DNA of 64,000 bases from Magnaporthiopsis rhizophila (lineage: Eukaryota; Ascomycota; Sordariomycetes; Magnaporthales; Magnaporthaceae), in the NCBI GenBank assembly GCA_003049465.1, contig PYSS01000135.1, positions 1 through 64,000 of the forward strand, written 5' to 3'. Shown here one piece after another: positions 44,956-54,446 of this stretch. The notes under the pieces were generated by a model. The model saw only the letters and a program-made list of their open reading frames with translations, did no database searches and was not told the DNA's origin. The translations under genes were made by a program, and so were the position numbers. How positions within the stretch are numbered: the stretch's first letter is position 1; every line of letters begins with the position of its first letter.

Positions 44956-45960
44956 ATGGCCGTCGGCGACGACAAGGACGCCGGGGCCGCGTGCCCCGTC
45001 GACCACAGATCCCCCGATGCATGCCCCGTCGGCCACAGCAAGTCGTCAGAATCATGTCCCGTCGACCACAAGTCGCGCGAGGTGTGGCTATCACAAGCCC
45101 GCGCGGCGGCAGCAGCAGCAACGGCAACTCCCACCTCACACCCACCAGCGAAAAGTCTACCCCCCTCGTCGTCGTCGTCGTCGTCGTCGTCCTGGAACCC
45201 CCTGACCTGGCGCATCCCATTTTTCTCCTCCTCTTCCTCCGGGGCGGCGGCGGCGGCGCAAAACGCCCAACAACCATCACCACCACCATCACAGACACCG
45301 CCAAAACGCGCCAGCCACCTCGACGAAGGCCGCGTCGTTTCCTCGATCCCGCGCGCCACCTCCTCCTCCTCCTCGTCGTCCCTAAAAACACCATCCAACC
45401 ATGAAAACGAAAGCGGCGCCGACGCCGCGACGGGGAACTGGGTCTACCCGTCGGAAAAGATGTTCTTCGACGCCCTCCGCCGAAAGGGGAACACGGGCGG
45501 CGCGCGGGCCGCCGACATGCGCACCGTCGTGCCCATCCACAATGCCGTCAACGAGCGCGCGTGGCGCGAGATCAAGGCTTGGGAGGCCCCTTATCGCTGC
45601 CGTCACCGCCGCGGGGAGGAGGAGGAGGAGGAGGAGGAGGGGAACAGCGACAAGAAGAAGGACGCGTGCGCCGCCGGGCCGAGGCTCGAGTCCTTCAACG
45701 GCCTGGCGGCAAAACTGTCGCCGCGCGCCCGCCTCAACACCTGGCTGGGGTACACGGCGCCCTTTGACCGCCACGACTGGGTCGTCAACCGCTGCGGCGT
45801 CAGGGTCGAGTACGTCATCGACTTTTACGCCGGTCGCCCCTCTGCTGCTGCTCCCGCCGACGCCTCGCACAAGCTCAACTTTTACCTCGACGTCCGGCCC
45901 AAGCTCAACACGTGGGAGGGCGTCAAGATGAGGGTCCTGCGGGCGCTCGGCGTCGTTTAG
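44956..45960 (+). CDS. CYC3: holocytochrome c synthase (cytochrome c haem lyase)
   Basis: Single exon, 334 aa, from ATG at 44956 (context CGCCCATGG); an upstream in-frame CTG/ATA extension is not needed. Three N-terminal Cys-Pro motifs (CPVDH, CPVGH, CPVDH, residues about 15-42) match haem-binding CP motifs. Long Ser/Ala/Pro low-complexity sequence follows, then the conserved core: NWVYPSEKMFFDAL, VVPIHNAVNERAWREI, LSPRARLNTWLGYTAPFDRH (the catalytic-His region) and EYVIDFYAGR, ending in LDVRPKLNTWEGVKMR. An acidic EEEEEEE insert at about 220 is encoded by a GAG repeat. Family knowledge: attaches haem covalently to apocytochrome c in the mitochondrial intermembrane space. Multiple CPV motifs favour the cytochrome c lyase over the c1 lyase. 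Confidence 0.88.
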   Translation: MAVGDDKDAGAACPVDHRSPDACPVGHSKSSESCPVDHKSREVWLSQARAAAAAATATPTSHPPAKSLPPSSSSSSSSSWNPLTWRIPFFSSSSSGAAAAAQNAQQPSPPPSQTPPKRASHLDEGRVVSSIPRATSSSSSSSLKTPSNHENESGADAATGNWVYPSEKMFFDALRRKGNTGGARAADMRTVVPIHNAVNERAWREIKAWEAPYRCRHRRGEEEEEEEEGNSDKKKDACAAGPRLESFNGLAAKLSPRARLNTWLGYTAPFDRHDWVVNRCGVRVEYVIDFYAGRPSAAAPADASHKLNFYLDVRPKLNTWEGVKMRVLRALGVV

Positions 45961-46783
45961 CATCGTAGTCGATGCGCAATGTATATATAATAACAGGGAA
46001 GCTGCCAGCAAATCACTTAAATAACTTCACTTGTATTGTACAACACACGGGGGCTGCGTGCTGCGCAGCGTCGCATGGTCCAATAGATTTGGTATGAAAT
46101 CAGGTCGAAAAAAAGCAGCGCCAAACCCATTATGCCATCAGGTCCTATCTGCTGCGGGGGTGCAAATTAGCCGGGGGGTATAAATACCGGAAGAGAGAGG
46201 GGGAGAAAAAAACAAAAAAACCAGCTAAACATATTGAAACGCCCAGTTCCCAGCAACCCGGGTCCTTGTGTGATTCCAAAGCCACTGAACACCATGCCAC
46301 CTCCCCTAGGGTCCCGTCCTCACTGGTCCAAGAAATGCCCCCAGGCCAGCTAAGTCGCGGCCAAAGGAGACACTCTCAAAAAGACAAGGGAGCGGGAGGA
46401 CATAGAAAGAAAAAAAAAGAGGAAAGAAAGCCTCAATCATGCTTGACCTCTTGGGGTATGGCATGGTAAGGGCCAGAGGTCGGCGTGCCATGGTAGGGTG
46501 GGAGTGGCTCCTTTTCCAGGGGTGGTAGAGCGGAGGGCACTGGAATCAAGAAAAGGCAGAAATGATCAGCAAATGGGTATCTCCCTCTGGTTGTCCCCTA
46601 GCGTCTTCCATAATCCCGTTCCCGTTCTGTGTTCCGAGAAGCGGCAGTCGTGTCGTGAGTAGGGTTGCGTAGCATCGGTGGTCGGAAAAAACGAAGGAGA
46701 AAAAAAGCAAGGCGAGGACGAATCGACAGGAAAGCTACCACACATCGATGTCTGGCAGGCGTGCGTTTGAACAAGGGGAAAAA
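45961..46783. other. convergent intergenic region
   Basis: About 820 bp between the 3' ends of the haem lyase and RUS1-like genes. A plus-strand TATAAATA at 46179-46186 could drive a short transcript, but no convincing coding frame follows. Confidence 0.5.
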
Positions 46784-48172
46784 TTACATGCCCTTCTTGG
46801 AATCGACGGTGCGCACGCGGATGGGACTCCTAATCTCCAGCTGACCGTCCTCGACATCCCAGCCGCAGGCCCGCAGCGCGGCAAGGACCGACTCCTTGGT
46901 CTCGGGCGTGACATAGCCGGCGGGGCCCGCGTGCTCCGTGTGGCTGCCGAGACCGTCCTTGAGGGCCGAGTCGAAGTGGTAGGCGTGCGCGACGGCGTCG
47001 AACCAGGCGAGCAGGGGGCCGTTAGCCCCGCCGCCGCGGCAGCCCTCCTTCATGGCGATGCGCACGTGAAAGTTGGAGCGCCAGTGCCAGATGCCCATGT
47101 AGTACTCGTCCGACTCGAAGACGTAGCGGTCGTAGGCCCAGGGGCGCCAGTTCATAACGTCGCCGTAGCTGCCAAACTCGCAGTAGCCACGGTAGTCGCC
47201 GCTTTTGCTCGATAGGTTGCCGCGGCCGTTGCGCAGGATACTCTCGCGGGTCGCCACCTGGCCGGGGGTCAGGACCTTGCCCGTCTCGAGGAACTCGCGG
47301 AACACGATGGTGGCGCGTTGGCGGTTGAGCGTCAACATCTTGACGCAGCGGACGGCGCGGTAGTTCATCGTAAGGTGGACAGCGATCAGGGCGATCATCC
47401 AGCACCAGACAGCCCTCTTGTCTTCCACCATGTGCACGACGGCCGTGCCAGTGAGCATCCCGACCAGGCTGACCACCGTCTCCTGAGACGCCTCTTTGGC
47501 GTTAAGCTCGGCCAGGTTACCCATCTTTGCGAAATGGGCCGACAGGCTGGCTTTGCTGGCGCCGGCCGCGACGCCGCAAAGCGAGCGCAGGATGGCGGCC
47601 GTGACCATGACGGAAACTTTGGGCAGGAAGGGCAGGACGGGAACGAGCAGGTCCAAAAGCTGCGAGGCGTCGTTGAAGAGGTCGGCCATGAAGCGGTACG
47701 TTTTGCATTCGGGCTCGATGGCGGTGCCCATCCGGTGGGCAAACAGGATGGTGGCCAGCCGCGAGAAGGTATCCTGCAGGATCTGCAGAACGAGCGCGGC
47801 GGTGGGCGACTGCGAGGCATTACCGACACCGAGGCCCTCGAGGACGGCGCGGTTGGCGAGCAGCGAAGCGATGGAGGAAGAGAAGGCCTGCAGCGAGTCG
47901 TAGGTCTGGTACGCGAGGTAGTCGTCGGTAACGCTGTGCGGGAAGCCGGCGGGGAGGAAGGCGTAGAATATGGCCTTGGCCAGCGGGACGTGAGTTTTCT
48001 CCTGCGAGGTCGCGGGGCTGTTTGTTAGAGAGAGCGAGGAAGGTCATGGGAGGGGACGGGCGGGGAAGCTTGCCGTTTTCAGGTTGGAGTCGTCCTCGCC
48101 GACGGCGCCCGACTGGTCGTAGGTGCAGAGCACATTGCCCGTCTGGTCGACGTCGTATACCCTGATGCTCAT
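46784..48172 (-). CDS. RUS1 / DUF647 family membrane protein with a GC-AG intron
   Basis: Two exons on minus: 48172-48074 and 48001-46784; 438 aa. There is no usable GT donor between the coding parts. The only phase-correct joint uses a GC donor (ACG|GCAAGC) with a CTAAC branch site and CGCAG acceptor (72 nt), linking DDSNLKT to EKTHVPLAKAIFYAF. Core motifs of the family: FLPAGFPHSVTDDYLAYQ, YDSLQAFSSSIASLLANRAV, the cluster around TYRFMADLFNDA, and HLTMNYRAVRCVKMLTLNRQ (shown here in one short stretch). Family knowledge: conserved from fungi to plants (root UVB sensitive proteins) and animals; molecular role unresolved. Several hydrophobic segments suggest membrane association. Confidence 0.87.
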
Positions 48173-48948
48173 GACGGCGGCAGTAGGTAGTTTCAAGACA
48201 GAAGGAGTACTAGGCAGATGGCAGTGGCAGAGGCGAGACGGTGCGCAGCTGCGGCATTTGGGAAGGACCTGGGGTTTGACAAACTACCTGAGCATGCAAA
48301 ACGCAGGCTCTGCGACGGAGGGTGTCTAGGGGAGGAGAGGACGGAGTGGAAGGAAGGACGGGAACGAGCGAGTCGAGGGAAATTGAAAGGAAGAGAAAAG
48401 AGTGCTGGGGCGGCATTGGATGGAGGAGGGCAAACGCAGGCGTGCGTGCGTGCACGAAAAGGAGCAGAAAAAAACACCTACCGTTTGGCAGCTTGCCGAC
48501 TGTGACAACGTCGGGTCGCACTTACCTCGCTGGCCTCAATTCATTGCCGTCGGCCGTAGGGTCGCGGCTGCTCTTCCTCCACGCCTGTGGAACGCGTTCG
48601 GTGAATTCGGGAGATGGAATTTGGTCTGGTAGCACTGGACATTGACGTAACCTCGGCGCTGACTAACCAGATGGGGCGGACGGGACCCTTGACCCCTGGC
48701 AATCCCTCAGGGTTCCCCGCGGTGGGTTAAAATCCCAGGGCTGATCAGAGCTGCGACCGGAACCTGGCTTCCACTTATGTCAAGTGTTGAGTGTCTACCT
48801 ACCTAGTTACCTATCTAGCCAGATGTCGATGATTGTCGATGGCGCCGGCATGGTCTGGAACTACGCTTCCATATAAAATATGTGCACACAGCTGGCACTA
48901 TCAGCTAGATTTCCTGCCCTCCTAAATATTACCCAGCATTTGGATGCC
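48173..48948. other. intergenic region upstream of the RUS1-like gene
   Basis: About 780 bp. GTAGGTAG lies at about 48184-48191 and CTACCTACCTAGTTACC at about 48795-48811. It holds the RUS1 promoter and the 3' end of the next gene. No coding region supported. Confidence 0.5.
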
Positions 48949-50220
48949 CTAGATGAGGTGCTGCTCCGACTTGACAGGGTCGCCGCCGACGCCTGTCATG
49001 ATGACCCTACTTATGCCGCCCTTGAGCAGTCCTGCAACGGCTTCGTCCAGAACGACGCTCGACTTGAGCGCCTTGGCCCCATCTTTCCAGCCGCTGATGC
49101 CCTCCAAAAGGGGCGCAAAAGTGCCGACGACGAGCTCGGCGTCCTGCTGGAGGTAGTAGACAACGGCGTTGGGACCCGCGTCAAATGTGTAGGCGGCCAC
49201 GGTCCGGCCGGCAGCGGCGTTGATGGCCTCGACGGCGCGGATGGCGGCCCTCGACGTGTCGTTCATGTAGAAGATGGGCGGGTACGTGTCGGCGCACGTG
49301 GCGTGAAACGAGTTGGAGTCCTTCATGGTGACCTCGGCGAAGGCGGCAAAGTCGCGGCCCGCGATGGCCTGCTCCATCTGGCGCATGTGCTTGGGCACCA
49401 CCTCGGCCACGCGGCGCTGGAACAGGTCCGAGGTGGCAACCGTCTGCTGCATGCCGCTGGTGGAGCTGACTCCCTTCTTGCTGGCGCTGGCCACGAGCAC
49501 CAGCGCGCGCATCTCGGGCCAGTGCGACGCCTCGGCCACCTGCTCGGCCAGCGAGTCGGAGCCGTCGGCGGCGGCGCCCTCGCGCCAGGCCACGTAGCCG
49601 CCAAACAGGCTGCGGCAGGCCGAGCCCGAGCCCTGACGCGCCACCTTGGACAGCTCCGAGGGCGAGTCGGGCAGGGCGTAGAGGTCCGCGATGGCCCGCA
49701 CCAGGGCGGCGAAGCCGGCGGCCGACGAGGCCAGGCCGGCGGCGGTCGGGAAGTTGTTCTCCGACACGAGCCGGAGCGGATACGTCGACAGCTTGGGCAG
49801 CGACGGGTCGGCGGCCTCGAGGGCCGCGCGGCGGGCGCGCAGCTCGCGGAAGCAGGCCTGGGTGCGGGCGCCCGACACGTCGGCGGCCTCGCCGTTCAGT
49901 ACCAGGCTGTCGCCCTCGGAGGCGGGGTACGAGGCCGAGCACGATGCCGTCGTCAGGGTGCGCAGGTCCGACTGGTCGAGGGTGACGGAAAGGGACGAGT
50001 TGGTGGGCAGGTTGAGCTTGGGATCCCGCTTGCCCCAGTATCTGCAAGCGAGTAGAGTGTTAGCAAACCGGACTGGGAGCTGCGGAATTCCCCCTTCTCC
50101 TTCTCCTGGATCCGGGGGCACCTGTCGCGGGGGGGCTGTTGGACCTTACTTGACCACGGCGATGTTCACCGGGGCGGTGGTGGTCGCCCGGTAGATCTGG
50201 GCTTCGTTGGCGGAAGCCAT
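48949..50220 (-). CDS. MVD1: mevalonate diphosphate decarboxylase (sterol pathway)
   Basis: Two exons on minus: 50220-50150 and 50041-48949; intron 108 nt (GTAAGG...TTGCAG); 387 aa. The intron splits the conserved NIAVVKYWGKRD after VVK. NLPTNSSLSVTLD, NNFPTAAGLASSAAGFAAL and RQGSGSACRSLFGGYV are the GHMP-kinase-fold signatures; YTFDAGPNAVVYY near the C-terminus includes the catalytic Asp region, and a TGVGGDP loop follows. Family knowledge: ATP-dependent conversion of mevalonate diphosphate to isopentenyl diphosphate, feeding ergosterol and isoprenoid synthesis (yeast ERG19/MVD1). Length is normal for the family. The long open frame on the opposite strand is a codon-bias shadow. Confidence 0.96.
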
Positions 50221-50795
50221 GGCGGAAGACCTGTGGCGGAAACAGGCGAATCCGGACGCGATATGTTCAGTAAGATGCTGTCGGATGGTTGTTGCAAGTA
50301 AGGAGACTAAAAGGAGACCGAGCAGAGCAGCGGTCAGGAGGATGGCGTCTTTGGTGGGGTCGAGCTCCGACTTTCAAGCGCGCCAAGAAGAAAGAAGAAA
50401 CCCCACAGGGTTCCACGGAGTGCTACGGAAGCTCCATTCAGGGAAAGAACCCAAATTCGAGTGACGTGGAAGCCGTGTCCCGCAGGAGAGGTCAGAGGAC
50501 GGGAGGCGCACGAGCTGTGCTTGAGCTCGAGCACACATAAGCATGGACGCTGAGACGAACCGGGGCAAGCTAGGCGCGCTAGAATCAGTGAGCAACGACG
50601 AATGTATTGGGAATAACTGCCATCTGTGCTGCTGCATCTATGCTTCGATCAATTGGTCCAATTCTCAATCTCGCCGAATTTTTCCATGCTAACACTCGAC
50701 AGATTTTTGCTGGCTGGGGAGCTGCATCGCGTAGAAACCAATAATAAGAAAGCACGGAAGAAAAATGTCGGGGAATAAAACCCAGTGCCCCGCCA

Positions 50796-50826
<31 letters not shown>

Positions 50827-50924
50827 CATCTCTCGGACCATTCTTGATAATTCCCCAAATTCCATCTCCAGAGTCTATCTTGTCGACACCCATATTTTCG
50901 TCATTGACGGTATAGCCCTCCCCG
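50221..50924. other. intergenic region upstream of MVD1
   Basis: About 700 bp with the MVD1 promoter. Poly-A at 50795-50822 lies near the 3' end of the hypothetical gene on the same strand. No gene recognised. Confidence 0.5.
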
Positions 50925-51965
50925 TCATAAGCGGAAGAGTGCGGGAGTGACCGGGGCAAATGTAGCAGCAGTGCTCGTGTTTCGGCGCCACGTCTCGTCA
51001 GCAGCCCTCACGTTCTGGCTCCTGGTGTTGCCCTCCGACTGCCAGGTGCCCGCCACGCCGTAATAATCGTTTTCGCCACGCACGCCGCCGTCGAAATCCC
51101 CCCCTCTGCCGCCGGCGGCGGCGACGCGCTGACCCTCCATGTAGATGTCCTGCCACTCCGAAATCCCCCGCGGCTCCGTCTCGAACTCGCCGTTGCGCAT
51201 GTTGATGTTCTCCAGGTTCCGGTGGAACATGTCGAAGGCGAGCGTCGTGCGTCTTGGCATGTCCGCCATGGCCTGGCCGGCCTCTCCCGCCCGTTGGATC
51301 TCGCGCCTCAAGAACCCCGTGAAGCCTCTGTCTATGACCGGCAGGTGCTGGAGCATCCGCTCGGCCGTGGTGCGCTCTGGCCGCAGCCGGGCCAGGGCCG
51401 CGCGGCGTCGGGCGGCCGGAGCGGCGAGCGGGTAGGTTATCAGTTGCGGCCGCGGCACGTTGCGGTTCCCCATCCTCAGCTCCCTGAGCGGCGAGCGGCC
51501 CAAGGTGTTGGGGATGCCTTGTTGAGCCTCCAGCATGTCCATCTCGTGGTGCCATGTGTGGTCCCTGTGCGAAGGAAGCCGGTACGTCAGGTGCGCCGCC
51601 TGGTCGCCGAAGAATCCTCTGGACAGCTCGAGCCACTGGTCCATGGACAGCTCGTCGGTCGACAGCAGCTCCTGGCGTGTCGTGGCCAGCGCTTCCTCCA
51701 GGTTGCCACCGTTGGGCGTCTGCGCCGCCTCGATCCGGAGCCTTCTGACCTCCATATCGTAGAACTGCAGCGTTTGCATTCTGATTACGTGCCTCCTCTG
51801 GCGCGCCTGCTCTTCTGGGCTCCCGCCTGGTGGGGAAGGTCGTGGCTCATGAAGCATTGTGTCGTCCATGTTCTCAGTGTCCACCCAGTCGTCATGTATC
51901 CTGGTGCTAGGCGGAGGAATAACGTCGGCGTCAAAGTTGAAGGCGGCAGTTCCTTGGGAAGTCAT
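50925..51965 (-). CDS. hypothetical protein, 346 aa
   Basis: Single open exon from ATG at 51965. The N-terminus is acidic (DADVIPPPSTRIHDDWVDTE), the middle is rich in Arg/Glu helices (EEQARQRRHVIRMQTLQFYD, then LEEALATTRQELLSTDELSM), and the C-terminus is Gly/Asn-rich. There is no signal peptide or membrane helix. I recognise no domain. The length, ordinary amino-acid mix and absence of stops in a region with a repeat-rich 5' side support a real but poorly conserved gene. An extra 5' exon or alternative start cannot be excluded. Confidence 0.6.
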   Translation of the reverse strand: MTSQGTAAFNFDADVIPPPSTRIHDDWVDTENMDDTMLHEPRPSPPGGSPEEQARQRRHVIRMQTLQFYDMEVRRLRIEAAQTPNGGNLEEALATTRQELLSTDELSMDQWLELSRGFFGDQAAHLTYRLPSHRDHTWHHEMDMLEAQQGIPNTLGRSPLRELRMGNRNVPRPQLITYPLAAPAARRRAALARLRPERTTAERMLQHLPVIDRGFTGFLRREIQRAGEAGQAMADMPRRTTLAFDMFHRNLENINMRNGEFETEPRGISEWQDIYMEGQRVAAAGGRGGDFDGGVRGENDYYGVAGTWQSEGNTRSQNVRAADETWRRNTSTAATFAPVTPALFRL

Positions 51966-54446
51966 CTCGACTGTTGTGTCTCTGGTGGCTGCTGTTTGGC
52001 CGCTAGATGGCGGAACGCGGATGCGATGAGGCGGCTGTCCTCTTGTAGGTGCTCTTTGGCTGTCCTCTACCGGATGCTAGGTGGCGAATGCTCTCTGGCT
52101 GGTGCTTTGAGGTGGATGCCTGGGTGGATGCTCTCTGGAGGGTGCTCTTTGGTAGGTGCTTTTTGGCTGCTACGTGGCGGATGCTCTGCGGCGGATGCTC
52201 TCTTGGTGGATGCTTTTTGGTGGCTGCCGTTTGGCTGTCCTTTCTCGTGGTTGCTTCCCAGCTGCTTTCGTGATGGATGCTCTGTGGAGATGCTCTCTCG
52301 TCGCGGCGCTCTAGTGACTGCTTGTTTGTGGCTAGTCTTTGGTGGGATTCTCTCTGGCGGCTGCTCTCCAGTATCTGCGCGGCCGCACGAAGAGAGCGTG
52401 ACGAGAGTCAGGGCTTTGAAGGACTTGATCTATACGTCTTCAGCTGCTGCTCAGGTGGCAGTTGGGTGCTTGCGGCTGAGATAGAAGGACGCTGACGGGC
52501 GAAATGCGACAAGCCGAGAGAGGACAAATGCGATATCAAATGATACACGTTGTTAGATGGAGGGACTCGGTGTCAAATGATAAACGATCTGAAAGCAAGC
52601 TGAGAGGATAGCGGAGCTGGCAGATCAAAGACGCATCGAGCGAAGAGTCCCGACTCTGAGGAGATGAAAAAGGTGTGTCGCAGGGAAGGAAGGAACAGGC
52701 AGAGAGCCGACAGGAGGGCGCAGGCCTCGCCCATTAGGTATTCGGTCAGCTAGCTTTCGCCGATATGGGACTGTTCGGAACCCCGTCAGAACGGGCGAGG
52801 AACGTGGTACCTTGCCTGTCCTTGTGTCACAAAGTAGGTTTTGAGGCGTTAATGTTTCCTTCAACCCAGGGCAGACGTTAGCTTCCCAAAACCTGCAGAA
52901 GTAACCCGTTGAAACGTTGATCCGTCGACGCCGCTTCCCGGGACCCTCCTCGTGGCTGCGGTCTGGTGGACTGAGTGGCGGTTGTTTTCGGTGTCAGGCA
53001 CAGCTCCAAACTTTGGTCGTGCTGTCATAAACAGGGTGAAGAATTGGAAACCTCGCACTGGGTAACTAGCCCATGCTCGCACACATTTTTTCCCTGGCAC
53101 GTGGTTGACCACCGCTGGTGTGCTTTTGCTCTTGATATTAATACTTCTTTCTTTCGCATTATTCCGTGGTAGTGGCCGACTGCTCACTCGAAACCGCAAA
53201 GGCAGAAAGTACTTTGTACCGGCCCTCTGGCTTCGTTCTAACTCTGAGGTTCCAAGTGAAAAAAAGGGTGACGCCCGGAAAGCAACGTTAACCAGCGCCA
53301 AAAAGCGGCACCCCTCCGCCGGTTTCTCCGGTATGGCGCATCAAAGTCTAAAACGCCAACAAGGGAGTGACCGCCGGTTGATGATCAAGCCACGCGCCGA
53401 CGCGGTGATATCTCACTCCCCATTGTCATTTGTCTCTAAAACTGGTGATGTACCTGGGAAGGCAGTTCTCGGAACCTGCCGTCGAGGGCTGAGATTGCCT
53501 TCTCGCCTCCCTTAGACAAGCCAGGCGGAAAGGAGGCTTCGCGGTCTGGCTCCGAGTGGTCTCTGCATCGACGTCTTTGCTTTTAATTCCTAGTCCCGAA
53601 GCGATGCAAAAAATTAAGCTTTACATGCCATGGAAGCTCGGGTTTGCTTGATGGAAACGCAAAAAAATAAATTTCATGAAGCAGAAGCTGTACCAAAGCT
53701 TTCATTAATGAACCCAGTGTGGTGGGCAGCCAGCCGTGGCTTTGTGAATCCTCCTGTGCCTCATCGCCAGAACAACCCCGTGGTTGGACCGACTGGACTA
53801 CTCGCCACCAGGCATCTTCCCCGGTCGTGACCGCCGTGCGCCCTCGTCTCGGCCGTTTGGCCGTTTTCACAGCCCCAGGGCGTGCTTCATCATTCTTAGC
53901 AATCACGGGAGCGAGCATGGCCGGAAGCGGAAAATCCGAATGCTGCTGGCACCGTCCACACGAGCTCCCCGCAAAGCTTGAATTTGAAGTCTCCGAGATA
54001 GTCGATGACTAATAATATGGGCACGTCCCATGCCTTTAGCCCTTTGCTACCCCTTACTAATTATTACGTCGTCTCGACTTTTGCCTAAATCGGCACGCTA
54101 AGGTCTAGGAGATAAAAATTTCTAATAACGATTGTAGTTTGTTCATCACTGGTTCCAGTTGCAGCGAGTAGTATTATAGTTTTCACGTGGCGGGCGGTGC
54201 CCGGGTACTTAAGGCCAAATGCCCGCTACTAATTACTGTATTTGTTCCAACCGAGATTCTCAAACATGAAGCCATCCGGGATAATCAAAGGGAAAAAGGA
54301 ACAGAGGAAAACCAATCCCTTCGTTTGGCAGCAAATATTACTCGTACCTTCTTGCCCATAGAAGCCTGGTTGATGTCGAATTTTCTGACTGACTGCAATC
54401 CTAGCGACGTGTTGGCAAATATGTGCCGCGATATGGACACAAGTGG
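51966..54446. other. 2.5-kb intergenic region
   Basis: Begins with a degenerate minisatellite (52030-52390). The remainder (52500-54446) has no gene I can support; 53580-54440 is AT-richer, with short interrupted frames that may be decayed DNA. Confidence 0.5.
52030..52390. repeat. degenerate minisatellite, period about 17-20 bp
   Basis: Many imperfect copies of a GGTGGATGCTCTCTGG-like unit with variants (GGCGGATGCTCTG, GGTGCTTTTTGGCTGCT). The copies are diverged and spacing varies. It lies just 5' of the hypothetical minus-strand gene at 51965, in its probable leader or promoter. Confidence 0.75.

Noticed and set aside
48880..50055. 391-codon open frame on the plus strand opposite MVD1
   Set aside because: It is the complement of a GC-rich conserved gene; the translation is Gly/Arg/Ala/His-rich without domain character and overlaps MVD1 exon 2 entirely.
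51222..52484. 420-codon plus-strand frame opposite the hypothetical gene, continuing into the minisatellite
   Set aside because: The first half is the antisense shadow of a better frame and the second half is repeat translated as Cys/Gly/Leu/Trp.
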